Shown here: in pieces, positions 1 through 6,888 of the stretch | Layout of the letters: each line of letters opens with the position of its first letter | Numbering within the stretch: position 1 is the first letter of the stretch | NCBI GenBank assembly: GCA_013425425.1 | Contig: JACCLJ010000017.1 | Span: 1-16,953 of the forward strand | Direction: 5' to 3' | Length of the DNA: 16,953 nucleotides | Origin: Microcaldota archaeon | GTDB lineage: Archaea; Micrarchaeota; Micrarchaeia; Anstonellales; Bilamarchaeaceae | Translations under genes and position numbers: made by a program | The notes under the pieces: generated by a model | Database searches by the model: none | Seen by the model: the letters and a program-made list of their open reading frames with translations, nothing else | Told to the model about the DNA's origin: nothing

Positions 1-126
1 GAGCACACGCTCGCCGACACAACCCTCGCGGAAAAGAAGCTCGGTTTCAAGGCAAGGATTACGCTTGAAAAAGGAATAGAGATGCTTGTCGATTACTACA
101 GGAAGAACCCGAAAGAGATGCCATAG
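1..126 (+). CDS. NAD-dependent sugar-nucleotide epimerase, C-terminal fragment (5' end outside window)
   Basis: Only the last 41 codons are present, open at the left edge and ending at the TAG at 124-126. The pattern (DTTLAEKKLGF, then a basic/hydrophobic stretch, then LEKGIEMLVDYY) is the typical C-terminus of extended short-chain dehydrogenase/epimerases of the GalE/UDP-GlcNAc-4-epimerase/dTDP-glucose-dehydratase group, where a conserved D-T/x-A-x-x-x-L-G-F/W segment precedes the last helix. The complete epimerase on the opposite strand ends in a matching segment (LLDTKKIRSLGW, then SLEEGI), which supports the family call. The substrate cannot be read from a fragment. It converges on the next gene with a single base between the two stop codons. 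Confidence 0.75.
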   Translation, partial: EHTLADTTLAEKKLGFKARITLEKGIEMLVDYYRKNPKEMP

Positions 127-127
127 C

Positions 128-1039
128 CTACTGCTTCGAAAGCCACTTCACATACCTATTTATCCCTTCTTCGAGGCTTACGTTCTGTTTCCAGCCAAGC
201 GACCGGATTTTTTTGGTATCGAGAAGCATCAGCTTTACGTCGCCGACCCATCCCCTTTCACCGCCAGTATAGCGGAATTTCGGCTTGAGCTTCATGCCGC
301 CGCATACGATTTCCGCTATCTTCTTTACCTTCTGCTTTTCAGAGCTTCCAACGTTGAAGACATCATAAATCTTTTCCTGTTTTTCGAATGCGGCAAGCGT
401 CGCTGAAACGCAGTCTTCGACATGCAGGTAGGATTTGTCCTGGTTCCCGTCTCCGAGTATCTCGAGTTCCTTCGGGTTCTTTTTGAGCTTATGGAAGAAG
501 TCGTACATTACGCCATGATTGCTCCTTTCGCCAAATATATTCGCATATCTCATGACCGTCGCCTTTATGCCGTAGGAGTTGGCATACGAAGAGCAATACG
601 CCTCGCAGGCGAGCTTTGATGCCCCGTAATTGCTTATCGGAGTGCAGGGATAATTTTCAGGTGTGGGCACGGTTTCTGCATCACCGTATACCACGGAGGT
701 GGAGGTGAATACGACGTGCTTCACGCCCCCCTTCCTGCACGATTCAAGAAGGCGGAACGTTGCGATTGCGTTCAGCTCAAAGCTTTTCGCAGGCCTTTCG
801 GCGCTCGCACGGACATCCGGGTCTGCGGCCAGGTGGAAAACTGCATCCGTGCCTGCAAGCTCCTGCACGATGCTTTCCTTGAGGATGTCCTTTGCTATGA
901 ATTCTGCGTCCCGTGCCACGTTCTCCTTTTTGCCCGCAGAGAGGTTGTCTATGACTATTACTTCATTGCCGTTCCTTGCAAGCGCATCCGTAAGGTGGGA
1001 GCCGATAAAGCCCGCTCCGCCCGTGACGACTATTTTCAT
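128..1039 (-). CDS. NAD-dependent epimerase/dehydratase (GalE-like extended SDR), 303 aa
   Basis: Likely a cytoplasmic enzyme that interconverts nucleotide-activated sugars for surface glycans. Seen: the N-terminal NAD-binding Rossmann motif TGGAGFIG (residues 6-13, glycines 7, 10 and 13), an acidic residue after strand 2 (D31, in VIDNLSAG), the HLAA segment at 69-72, the catalytic Ser/Thr stretch FTSTSVVYG (111-119), and the active-site pair Y138-x3-K142 (YGASK). RYANIFGERS (164-173) is the substrate-loop region. At 303 residues it has the usual length of the family. The fold class is clear. The exact activity (UDP-glucose, UDP-GlcNAc or uronate 4-epimerase, or a dehydratase) is not decided by the sequence. 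Upstream lies a 62-nt intergenic space shared with the divergent MntA gene. It is probably a paralogue of the fragments at both ends of the window. Confidence 0.9.
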   Translation of the reverse strand: MKIVVTGGAGFIGSHLTDALARNGNEVIVIDNLSAGKKENVARDAEFIAKDILKESIVQELAGTDAVFHLAADPDVRASAERPAKSFELNAIATFRLLESCRKGGVKHVVFTSTSVVYGDAETVPTPENYPCTPISNYGASKLACEAYCSSYANSYGIKATVMRYANIFGERSNHGVMYDFFHKLKKNPKELEILGDGNQDKSYLHVEDCVSATLAAFEKQEKIYDVFNVGSSEKQKVKKIAEIVCGGMKLKPKFRYTGGERGWVGDVKLMLLDTKKIRSLGWKQNVSLEEGINRYVKWLSKQ

Positions 1040-1071
1040 CGTATCGACCCATAAAAAGATGTGTAAAAACG

Positions 1072-1083
1072 ATTATAAATAAA
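1072..1083 (+). promoter_or_regulatory. TATA box of the mntA-hepT operon
   Basis: The A/T-rich element ATTATAAATAAA is centred about 26 nt before the ATG at 1102, so transcription is expected to start at or next to the start codon (leaderless mRNA). No Shine-Dalgarno-like sequence precedes that ATG, which agrees. Confidence 0.6.
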
Positions 1084-1101
1084 GGCAGAGTAAGATTTGC
1101 C

Positions 1102-1473
1102 ATGGAAGACAAGACGCTCGCAAAAATAGTTTCATCGCTTAAAAAATACGATAGCGTCGTTGCAGTCTACCTTTTCGGTTCGCATGCGCGCGGCAGGGCG
1201 GGGCCCATGTCGGATACGGACCTTGCGGTTTTCCTCCATCCCTACTACAGGAATACTGCACTCGAACTGGGTTCATATTCTTCGCCCTATGTCGACATAG
1301 TCATCTTCAACGAAGCGCCGCCGTACCTGAAATTCGAGATAATGCGGGACGGCAAGCCGCTCTATGTGCGGGACAAAAACAAGCTTGAGCACATGCTTTT
1401 CATGGCAATGAAGGAATACCACGATTACGTGCCGTTCTATGAGAGGCAGGGCCTGCTGCAGGTGAAGTCATGA
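1102..1473 (+). CDS. mntA: MntA-type nucleotidyltransferase, antitoxin of a HEPN/MNT pair, 123 aa
   Basis: A minimal nucleotidyltransferase (Pol-beta superfamily). Seen: the signature GS-x10-D-x-D, with G26-S27, G31 and the metal-binding D38 and D40 (SDTDLAVF), and the third acidic residue D65 in YVDIVIF. In the characterised MntA-HepT systems this enzyme neutralises its partner by transferring AMP units onto a tyrosine next to the HEPN active site. All three catalytic acids are present here, so activity is plausible. The stop codon overlaps the start of the HEPN gene (ATGA), the arrangement expected of a co-translated antitoxin/toxin pair. The start at 1102 is chosen because a TATA box lies 26 nt upstream. 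Confidence 0.88.
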   Translation: MEDKTLAKIVSSLKKYDSVVAVYLFGSHARGRAGPMSDTDLAVFLHPYYRNTALELGSYSSPYVDIVIFNEAPPYLKFEIMRDGKPLYVRDKNKLEHMLFMAMKEYHDYVPFYERQGLLQVKS

Positions 1474-1865
1474 GAAATGAGATTCTCCTGAAGATGATTT
1501 CAGAGCATATCGAAAAGGTGAAGGCGTACAGAAAAAAGTACGAAGAAAGCAAAAGCGAGGAAACGCTCGATGCCCTTGCAATGAACTGCTTCCAAGTGGT
1601 GAATTATCTTATCGACCTGGGCGAAGCGGCCGCGATCAAAAACAAAACTTTCTATTCGCCTACCTACCGGGAGCTTTTCGAGGAGCTTAGGGACAAGAAA
1701 ATAATAACTGATGAAGAGCTTAAGGTGGTTTCCGCGCTCGTTTCGTTAAGAAACAAAATTGCGCATGAGTATCACGTCATAAAAAAAGAGGATGTGAAGC
1801 TTATGGCCCTTTATGCCTCAAAACTCGATTCCGTGATAAAAAAGATGTCGAAGGCCCTCCGCTGA
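1470..1865 (+). CDS. hepT: HepT-type HEPN ribonuclease toxin, 131 aa
   Basis: An all-helical HEPN protein of the HepT (DUF86-like) family, whose characterised members are RNases that act as toxins. Seen: the motif R94-x4-H99-x-Y101 (RNKIAHEYH). R and H form the RNase site, and the tyrosine is the residue AMPylated by MntA in studied homologues. A conserved helix with FQVVNYLIDLGEA (41-53) is also typical of HepT. All key residues are intact. The gene starts inside the ATGA that ends mntA and has its own AGGTGA ribosome-binding sequence at 1460-1465, 4 nt before the ATG. Length matches the family. Whether the pair works in plasmid or region stabilisation or in phage defence cannot be read here. 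Confidence 0.87.
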   Translation: MRNEILLKMISEHIEKVKAYRKKYEESKSEETLDALAMNCFQVVNYLIDLGEAAAIKNKTFYSPTYRELFEELRDKKIITDEELKVVSALVSLRNKIAHEYHVIKKEDVKLMALYASKLDSVIKKMSKALR

Positions 1866-1922
1866 CGCAACTTCGAATCCTGCTTATTCTTTGTGAAGCA
1901 CTAATACCCACAACACATGACC

Positions 1923-1957
1923 TTTAAAAGCATTTCCTACATTTAAAGTCGGGGAGG
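1923..1957 (+). promoter_or_regulatory. Promoter and strong ribosome-binding site of the giant surface protein
   Basis: A TATA-like TTTAAAAG at 1923-1930 predicts a start of transcription near 1952. A purine tract GGGGAGG at 1951-1957 lies 2 nt before the ATG at 1960. A second AT element (ATTTAAAG, 1941-1948) is too close to the start codon to serve this gene. Unlike most genes here, this one appears to use a Shine-Dalgarno interaction with a very short leader. Confidence 0.45.
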
Positions 1958-1959
1958 AT

Positions 1960-4900
1960 ATGAAACTACACATCGTTTTAGTGCTTTTGATGTTCATAGC
2001 CACAGCCGATTATGCTTTCGGCTCAACTCCGTTAAGCTCTTACCAGCTCGAAAAGCCATGGGATTATGCAACCTGGCGTTGCAGCGGCTCCTGCGACGTT
2101 TATGGTGTTATCGCCTGCGAAAGCAAATCCGTTACGGTTGCGGACTGGCCCTACGTCTATTACGTTTCGTGCAATTGCGACGAGGACGGCTGCAGCTCCT
2201 GCCCGATGTGCGGCAGGACTACAAGAACATTCCGGCTCAGCTCGCTCGGATACGCCCGCGGCGCATGGGGGATAGATGAATTTGAAAGCGCGCTCGACCA
2301 GCTCGAGCTCGAAAAGGTTTTTGCGGAAAAGCGTTCGCTCCCGAATCCCAACAACCACCTCTCCGGCTTCGTTCCCGATTACGAAAACTACTCGGTCGTG
2401 ATAAACAACCTGAATTCTGCCTACACCTACAGAACAGCAGCGCTCGATTATGCGAGCAGGTGCAAAAGCTCCGGCACGTATTCAGCACACGACCATATCG
2501 TCAATCACGGCTTCGTATGCTCGTCAGAACCGATAAGCATGACATTCGACCAGTACCGGGCCATAATGGCTCCCGGCGGGGTGAAGGCGTCTTATCCGTG
2601 CACCGCTTCCGATCCGACCAACCCCGCCGGAACATATTGCAAGGGATATTATTCGCAGTGGAGCGGCGCGGTAGCGCGTGCGTTCGATGCGCTCACTGCA
2701 AGCTTCAGCTATGCGAACAGCAAGATAGAAACGCAGGCACGCCCGCTCTGGAATCGCATGAATAAGAGCGGAATATGCGACGATGATTACACCTGGGATG
2801 CGGGAGAAGGCTGCGATGGGATGCAATCTGCATTTCCCATCATAGACAGGAACGCGAGCGAAGGCACTTATGGCCAGTACAACAGCGCCAAAACATCATT
2901 GCTATCTTTGAAAAACAGCAGCTGGAGATACCCGCCGGAGCTGCGTAACTACACGCGCATAATGAAATTGCTCTGGCAAAAGGAAAACGGAACGATTCCC
3001 CTGTTTACAAAACTCGTAAGCAACGGGAACGTAGCGCTCGAGAGGGCCGAGAATACCTATGCGGGTTTCATCGGCAGCGCGAACGGCTACAAACGCAGCA
3101 TCGATACGAAATACTCGGAAATGGAATCCGAAAAGATTTCACAGATAGGAGAGGCGGTCGCGGTCGGGCATATCGAGCAGGAAAGCATCGGCTCGATAGC
3201 GGAGCGTTTCGCAACCTTCAAGGAAAGCAGGCTGGAAGCAGCGGGCCTTCTTTCGAATGCGACCGCAGCGCACGGCAGGATAAGCGAGCAGGGCTATCTG
3301 AAAAAAGCGACGAGAGGCGCTTCCGATGCAAACCAGATATGCGAACGGCTTGCGGGAAGCGCAGACCGGCTTCTTATCGATGCTGAAACTGCGGTAAGCC
3401 AGCAGAGGGAGCAGACGCTTGCCATTCTCAACCAGGCAAAGAGCACCGTGGACAGCGACCCGTCCAATATGAGGGCGAAACAGAGCTACCAACAGGCGAA
3501 AGCGCTTTTCGACAGGGGGGAAGCCTCTTCCATTCTCGGTGAAAAATTCGATTATTACGTGCGCGCGGAATCGTACGCGTGGCAGGCGCTCCAGCAGGAA
3601 GGGGTTGTCACGAACGAGAGCAGCGAGCTTCTGCTTCAGGCGGAAGACCTCATCAGAAGGGCGGAAATGGACGAAATAAGCGTTGAAAGCGAGAAGATGC
3701 TGCTCGGCTATCTTGAAGGCGAGCAGGACAGCCGCGACATTTCCGCAGAGCTCAGGCCGCTTGTCGCCGGCATCCTGAACAAGGCGGACATAAAATACGG
3801 CCATCTCCTGGATTTCAGGGAGGAGCTGCTTGAAAACATAAGCAGTTCGGGAGGATGCGGCGACGACCTTGCGCATAGTGTGGAAATCGCAGAGAGGGGG
3901 ATTGTCCGGAGCGGCATGATGGATTACATGAACGGCATAGGGCGGCTGAAAATGCTCGAAGCAAGTTATCAGGAGATAGCGGGCGAGCTTGCCGTTTGCG
4001 AGAGCAGCATGATCGCGAATTCGCTCATAATAAGCGAGTCGCTCAATATCGGAAGGGTGAAAATAGACGAGCCGGTCCATGCCCGCCTTGTCATACTGAT
4101 ATCAAATCCTACTTATTACTCCGGCGAAGTGGTGACGGTAAACGTTCCGCTGGATGCGGACCTGCCGCTCCTGTACAGCGACATAACGGAAGGCAGGGAG
4201 AACATAGGCAATGTGATTGCGGAAGAAGGCAATCTTCTCCTCACGCTCAACAAGATTGGCCCGTACTGGACGCGCTCGGTGACGTTCGAAAAGGATGCGG
4301 TGCTTGCGCATACGCTTGAAGCCGAAAGAAGGGCAACCGGCCTTGGGGATGAGAAGGCAAGGGTTGAAGAAACAAGAAGATTTGATGTGGACGCGGGTGG
4401 GGTCTATATCGATTTGTCTTCTTACGGGGGCTCTTCCGGCAGTGCAACAATAGATGGTGGCGATGCGGATGCCGTTCTAAGCAGGGGAGAGCACACCCTG
4501 CTTGTTTCATACGTTGCAGATGACGCATACAGCGTGAACAGGAGCGGCATAAATGCAGTCCAGGTCGGGCTGAACACGCAGCTGGATTACAGGATATCCG
4601 TGATGCCTGCAATGGACATCGAGAGCCTTCCGCTGACGCTCGACATCGAATACGGCAACGTGTCGGGCATCTCGATTTCAGCGCTTTCCGGAGCAACTAT
4701 AAGCAGCGAGGAATGCGGAGAGGGCTATTGCGAAATCGGGCTTTCCGGGCTGGAGGAAGGCGACGAGGCATTGGTATCCGTGAGCTACCTGATTCTGAAT
4801 ACGGATGTAGGCGACGCTTCAGCTCCGCTGGTTCCGGAAGGCGGATACTGCATCGAGGGCCTCGAAAAGGAATGCGATTCTATCCCGGCAACCATAAGCC

Positions 4901-6084
4901 AGACGCTTGCTATGATAAATGCGGCGAATGAGAGAGGGGATTACGCATCCGCGATAGAGCTTAAGGAGCGGCTGAAGGATGAAATCGAGCGATGGCGCGC
5001 AGCCCAGCAGTCGCTTGCCGATGATTACGAAAAACTTCTTGCAGCACTGCAGAATGAAAAATCAGAGATAGATTCGGCGCTTGGCATCGCCGGAAGCGCG
5101 AACGACTCCTTGGTAGATAGCATGAAATCCAGGAAGGCGGCGATAGAAAATGCGCTTGCGGAGGCAGAAGCAGCAGTTGCTTTGAGCGATGCGGTCGCCG
5201 CGCTGGAGAGGCCTGATCCGGACTGGAAGGCAGATGCAATCAAGGGATTCCAGGAGAGCTCATGGAACGATTACAATTCGCTCAAAAAGAGGCTTTTCGA
5301 AGCCGGTGTGACGACCATGCCGCAGGAATTCCTTGTTGTGGAAAGCAGGATGAACGCCCTTGCGGCAAGCAACAGCCTTACCGATGCCGTCCAGCTCCTC
5401 CTGGGCATTGCAGCAGCGGAAAACCTGGTAAACTCGGCCGAAGCAGCGAAGGGAGATGCCGCAGAAGAGCTCAGGGAATCTTTCATCGGCGTAAAGGATG
5501 ACATAATCGCACTTCTGGAAACCTACCGCGGCCAGCAGGACGAGGCGAAGGGCACGCCATGGGAGGGCATGTTCACGGTGGACAGCGCCGGAGTGGAAAG
5601 CGCGGTTGACGAGATAGAAAGCATGTTCGGGAGCGAGGACAGCCGTTTCATAGAAAAGAAGATGGGGCTGCTTGAAAAGAAAAAGGAAAAAATCGTGCAG
5701 GTCCTTGAGCAGCTTGCATCGGAGAGCGAAACCCTCTTCAGCACTGTGCGTGATTCATTTACAGCAAAGAAAAACAATTTGCCGCAGGACGTCGCCGCTT
5801 CTATGGAAAGCGGCCTTGAGGACATGGCAGGCTTGATCGCAGATCAGAAATATATAAGCGCATTGAAAGCGGGAAAGCTCATGCTCGAAAAGCTTGAAGG
5901 CTATGAAAACGGCGGGGGCGGCGTAAATCCGGTTCTGGTTGCGCTTGCCGTCCTTGCAGTGGCTGCTGCAGGGGGCGTTTACTACTACAGGTACAAGCGG
6001 GGCGGCAGCGAGGGGGGATTGGAACTGCCTTTCCTCAAAAAAGCGGAAAAGGAATACAAGCAGCTTGAGAGGGCCGAACAGTAA
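1960..6084 (+). CDS. Giant secreted, Cys-rich N-terminal, coiled-coil, C-terminally membrane-anchored protein, 1374 aa (unknown function)
   Basis: I recognise no named family. Seen: a signal peptide (residues 1-21, basic start then LHIVLVLLMFIATADYAFG). A cysteine cluster with eight Cys between residues 41 and 84 follows, including CNCDEDGCSSCPMC, which could form disulfides or bind metal, and further Cys pairs occur up to about residue 280. Long acidic/alanine-rich helical, probably coiled-coil segments run from roughly 340 to 700. A beta-rich middle region begins near KIDEPVHARLVILISNP, and a second helical/coiled-coil stretch spans about 990-1310. Near the C-terminus a Gly-rich linker precedes one transmembrane helix (about 1322-1343) and a basic stop-transfer YRYKRGG, leaving a short charged cytoplasmic tail. 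The topology is therefore a long extracellular stalk anchored in the membrane. N-x-S/T sequons are frequent. It precedes a small pilin-like membrane protein by 34 nt, suggesting a shared role in surface attachment or a trans-envelope structure (inference). Confidence 0.85.
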   Translation: MKLHIVLVLLMFIATADYAFGSTPLSSYQLEKPWDYATWRCSGSCDVYGVIACESKSVTVADWPYVYYVSCNCDEDGCSSCPMCGRTTRTFRLSSLGYARGAWGIDEFESALDQLELEKVFAEKRSLPNPNNHLSGFVPDYENYSVVINNLNSAYTYRTAALDYASRCKSSGTYSAHDHIVNHGFVCSSEPISMTFDQYRAIMAPGGVKASYPCTASDPTNPAGTYCKGYYSQWSGAVARAFDALTASFSYANSKIETQARPLWNRMNKSGICDDDYTWDAGEGCDGMQSAFPIIDRNASEGTYGQYNSAKTSLLSLKNSSWRYPPELRNYTRIMKLLWQKENGTIPLFTKLVSNGNVALERAENTYAGFIGSANGYKRSIDTKYSEMESEKISQIGEAVAVGHIEQESIGSIAERFATFKESRLEAAGLLSNATAAHGRISEQGYLKKATRGASDANQICERLAGSADRLLIDAETAVSQQREQTLAILNQAKSTVDSDPSNMRAKQSYQQAKALFDRGEASSILGEKFDYYVRAESYAWQALQQEGVVTNESSELLLQAEDLIRRAEMDEISVESEKMLLGYLEGEQDSRDISAELRPLVAGILNKADIKYGHLLDFREELLENISSSGGCGDDLAHSVEIAERGIVRSGMMDYMNGIGRLKMLEASYQEIAGELAVCESSMIANSLIISESLNIGRVKIDEPVHARLVILISNPTYYSGEVVTVNVPLDADLPLLYSDITEGRENIGNVIAEEGNLLLTLNKIGPYWTRSVTFEKDAVLAHTLEAERRATGLGDEKARVEETRRFDVDAGGVYIDLSSYGGSSGSATIDGGDADAVLSRGEHTLLVSYVADDAYSVNRSGINAVQVGLNTQLDYRISVMPAMDIESLPLTLDIEYGNVSGISISALSGATISSEECGEGYCEIGLSGLEEGDEALVSVSYLILNTDVGDASAPLVPEGGYCIEGLEKECDSIPATISQTLAMINAANERGDYASAIELKERLKDEIERWRAAQQSLADDYEKLLAALQNEKSEIDSALGIAGSANDSLVDSMKSRKAAIENALAEAEAAVALSDAVAALERPDPDWKADAIKGFQESSWNDYNSLKKRLFEAGVTTMPQEFLVVESRMNALAASNSLTDAVQLLLGIAAAENLVNSAEAAKGDAAEELRESFIGVKDDIIALLETYRGQQDEAKGTPWEGMFTVDSAGVESAVDEIESMFGSEDSRFIEKKMGLLEKKKEKIVQVLEQLASESETLFSTVRDSFTAKKNNLPQDVAASMESGLEDMAGLIADQKYISALKAGKLMLEKLEGYENGGGGVNPVLVALAVLAVAAAGGVYYYRYKRGGSEGGLELPFLKKAEKEYKQLERAEQ

Positions 6085-6086
6085 TG

Positions 6087-6113
6087 TTATTAAATACTTT
6101 TCGACAAGGTGAT
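6087..6113 (+). promoter_or_regulatory. TATA box and GGTGAT ribosome-binding site before the 82-aa pilin-like gene
   Basis: TTATTAAATA (6087-6096) is centred about 27 nt before the ATG at 6119, which would give a leaderless transcript. GGTGAT (6108-6113, 5 nt spacing) is a perfect archaeal Shine-Dalgarno sequence that would work on a read-through mRNA from the giant gene. Having both signals suggests independent, possibly stronger expression of the small membrane protein. Confidence 0.5.
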
Positions 6114-6118
6114 AAAAT

Positions 6119-6367
6119 ATGCCAATAGGACTCGAAGTTACATTGTCAAATATATCCGCGTTCCTGCTGGGGATCGCTCCCACGATATCCATAATCCTGA
6201 TTGTCCTTGGAGGAATAATCTACGGCCTTTCCTACACGCAGCCTCCGGACAGCAGGGGAAAATGGCAGACCAGCGGAATGAGCATGGCCCTAGGCGGCTT
6301 GATAGTCGGTGCGATTGCGGGAGCTGCAACGATAATACAGGAAACATCTGCGGGTTTGCTGAAATAA
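6119..6367 (+). CDS. Small two-helix membrane protein, VirB2/TrbC/CedA1-like pilin topology, 82 aa
   Basis: Seen: a short N-terminus, a hydrophobic helix at about residues 12-38 (ISAFLLGIAPTISIILIVLG), a polar loop TQPPDSRGKWQTS, and a second Gly/Ala-rich hydrophobic helix at about 55-72 (MALGGLIVGAIAGAA). Two hydrophobic helices joined by a small positively charged loop is the design of VirB2/TrbC conjugative pilins and of their archaeal relatives in DNA-import (Ced/Ted) systems. The GGIIYG...GKW...GGLIVG pattern resembles many such short proteins. No ATPase (VirB4/HerA) or channel gene lies in this window, so the pilin role is an inference. Other two-TM small proteins (holin-like or transporter subunits) remain possible. 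It follows the giant surface protein and may be expressed from its own promoter. Confidence 0.7.
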   Translation: MPIGLEVTLSNISAFLLGIAPTISIILIVLGGIIYGLSYTQPPDSRGKWQTSGMSMALGGLIVGAIAGAATIIQETSAGLLK

Positions 6368-6370
6368 GTT

Positions 6371-6379
6371 CTTTTTCTT
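6371..6379 (+). terminator. T-rich terminator after the pilin-like gene
   Basis: A pyrimidine run (TCTTTTTCTT type) begins a few bases after the TAA at 6365-6367. Archaeal transcription commonly ends at such T tracts, and no gene on the + strand follows for more than 600 nt. Confidence 0.4.
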
Positions 6380-6404
6380 GTTTGAATTCTTGATTAAGTT
6401 TTGT

Positions 6405-6410
6405 AAAAAA
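6405..6410 (-). terminator. T6 terminator of the tRNA unit
   Basis: On the minus strand six consecutive T residues start 3 nt after the discriminator base of initiator tRNA-Met (A at 6413). No comparable T run follows tRNA-Thr or the small ORF upstream, so this is the likely end of the whole minus-strand RNA unit. Confidence 0.55.
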
Positions 6411-6442
6411 TATAGCGGGAGGTGGATTTGAACCACCGGCCT

Positions 6443-6475
6443 TTCCCCCACAAACCAGACGAATTTGATTCATGT
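6443..6475 (-). other. tRNA-Met intron 2 (33 nt, between positions 43 and 44)
   Basis: The insertion lies between the anticodon stem and the variable loop. The proposed BHB has bulge AG|A, a central helix ACCC/GGGG (three G-C pairs plus one A-G mismatch), bulge AA|A, and an intron helix CATGAAT/GTTTGTG with three wobble pairs. Cutting there leaves a normal 5-nt variable loop AGGCC. An alternative local hairpin (CCAGAC/GTCTGG) also exists in the precursor and would compete with correct folding. Confidence 0.65.
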
Positions 6476-6488
6476 CTGGGTTATGAGC

Positions 6489-6527
6489 TTTGCCTCAGAA
6501 ATTTTTCAATAATGCAGAATTTCTGAT
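6489..6527 (-). other. tRNA-Met intron 1 (39 nt, between positions 30 and 31)
   Basis: The intron sits inside the anticodon stem, not at 37/38. It contains a perfect 9-bp hairpin stem (TCAGAAATT/AATTTCTGA). A relaxed BHB can be drawn: exon bulge GG|A, a short helix GCT/GGC, and bulge AA|G, with cuts exactly between the second and third bulge bases. These cuts restore CTGGG pairing with CCCAG. A missing outer helix makes it an HBh'-type motif, expected to need a broad-specificity splicing endonuclease. Confidence 0.75.
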
Positions 6528-6569
6528 CCAGCGGGAACTCCAGGCTCCCCCATCCCGCTAAAAAGCGAC

Positions 6570-6662
6570 TTAGTCCTCGAGAATCCCCCTCTTCAATATC
6601 ACGCCGTCTATTTCAGGCACATCATCAGATACCATCGCTATGGAGGGTTCCTCTTCTTTCAT
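6570..6662 (-). CDS. Leaderless small protein, 30 aa, between two tRNA genes
   Basis: An ATG-to-TAA reading frame of 30 codons (begins MKEEEPSIAM, ends KRGILED) fills the space between tRNA-Thr and tRNA-Met. Support: a TATA-like ATTAAAAAAG on the minus strand is centred about 26 nt before the ATG, the spacing seen at other leaderless genes in this window, and the codons used (ATA, AGG, CTC, GAG, GAC) match the neighbouring genes. The peptide is acidic at the start, lacks a membrane segment and resembles no family I recognise. The stop lies 10 nt before initiator tRNA-Met, so the two may share a transcript. It is short enough that chance cannot be excluded. Confidence 0.5.
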   Translation of the reverse strand: MKEEEPSIAMVSDDVPEIDGVILKRGILED

Positions 6663-6682
6663 ACCTATTCTTCCTCGTTATT

Positions 6683-6692
6683 CTTTTTTAAT
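6683..6692 (-). promoter_or_regulatory. TATA-like element upstream of the small ORF and tRNA-Met
   Basis: The minus-strand sequence ATTAAAAAAG lies about 26 nt upstream of the small ORF's ATG (6662). The sequence directly upstream of tRNA-Met (about 6585) is G/C-rich, so this element or the promoter at 6985-6995 probably also serves that tRNA. Confidence 0.5.
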
Positions 6693-6742
6693 CCTTTCCC
6701 TATTCAAGCCCCTGGAGGGATTTGAACCCCCGACCTACCGCT

Positions 6743-6820
6743 TTTCCAAGCCAAACCCAGGTTTGCCTCAGGGCTTTTCCCGAGGGTTTTGCCCTGATAA
6801 GGACCTGAGTCAAAAGGCTC
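6743..6820 (-). other. tRNA-Thr anticodon-loop intron (78 nt, position 37/38)
   Basis: A canonical BHB forms: outer helix ACCGC/GCGGT, central helix TTCG/TGGA, bulges TA|G and AA|A, and inner helix AGCC/GGCT. The interior is highly structured, with a perfect TCAGGGC/GCCCTGA stem nested inside CTCAGGT/ACCTGGG. Confidence 0.85.
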
Positions 6821-6841
6821 TACGAAGCGGTCGCTCTACCG

Positions 6842-6885
6842 TTGCACGCTTAAAGCGGGCGAATTTTGAAGCCAGCTTCAAAGCT
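6842..6885 (-). other. tRNA-Thr D-loop intron (44 nt, about position 15/16)
   Basis: The D-stem halves GCTC and GAGC are separated by 44 extra nucleotides. The proposed motif has bulge AG|A, a central helix GCTC/GTGC (three of four pairs), bulge AA|C and inner helix GCTT/AAGC. The intron also contains TTTGAAG/CTTCAAA as a local stem-loop. Splicing gives the common D-loop AGCGGTA. The exact boundaries could shift by a base. Confidence 0.7.
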
Positions 6886-6888
6886 CTG

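Larger units (their letters stand above)
6413..6559 (-). tRNA. Initiator tRNA-Met (CAU) with two non-canonical introns
   Basis: Removing two segments gives a 75-nt tRNA. The acceptor is AGCGGGA/TCCCGCT with A1-U72 and A73, the D arm starts GGGG, the anticodon arm is CTGGG-CTCATAA-CCCAG, the variable loop is AGGCC and the T arm is GGTGG-TTCAAAT-CCACC. The A1-U72 pair and three stacked G-C pairs at the base of the anticodon loop are hallmarks of archaeal initiator tRNA, so this should be the start-codon tRNA and not an elongator or Ile(CAU). Exons on the minus strand are 6559-6528, 6488-6476 and 6442-6413. The CCA end is not encoded. The gene lies 10 nt downstream of a small ORF with no convincing TATA box of its own, and a T6 run follows it. 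Confidence 0.9.

Noticed and set aside
3139..4080. Long (313-codon) antisense frame inside the giant surface-protein gene
   Set aside because: A mirror of the strongly biased coding frame on the + strand, with no ribosome-binding site, domain or signal; similar long antisense frames occur opposite the 636-aa protein, pheS and the DHH gene.
6413..6559. tRNA-Met as elongator or tRNA-Ile(CAU)
   Set aside because: A1-U72 and the three G-C pairs beside the anticodon loop are initiator features.
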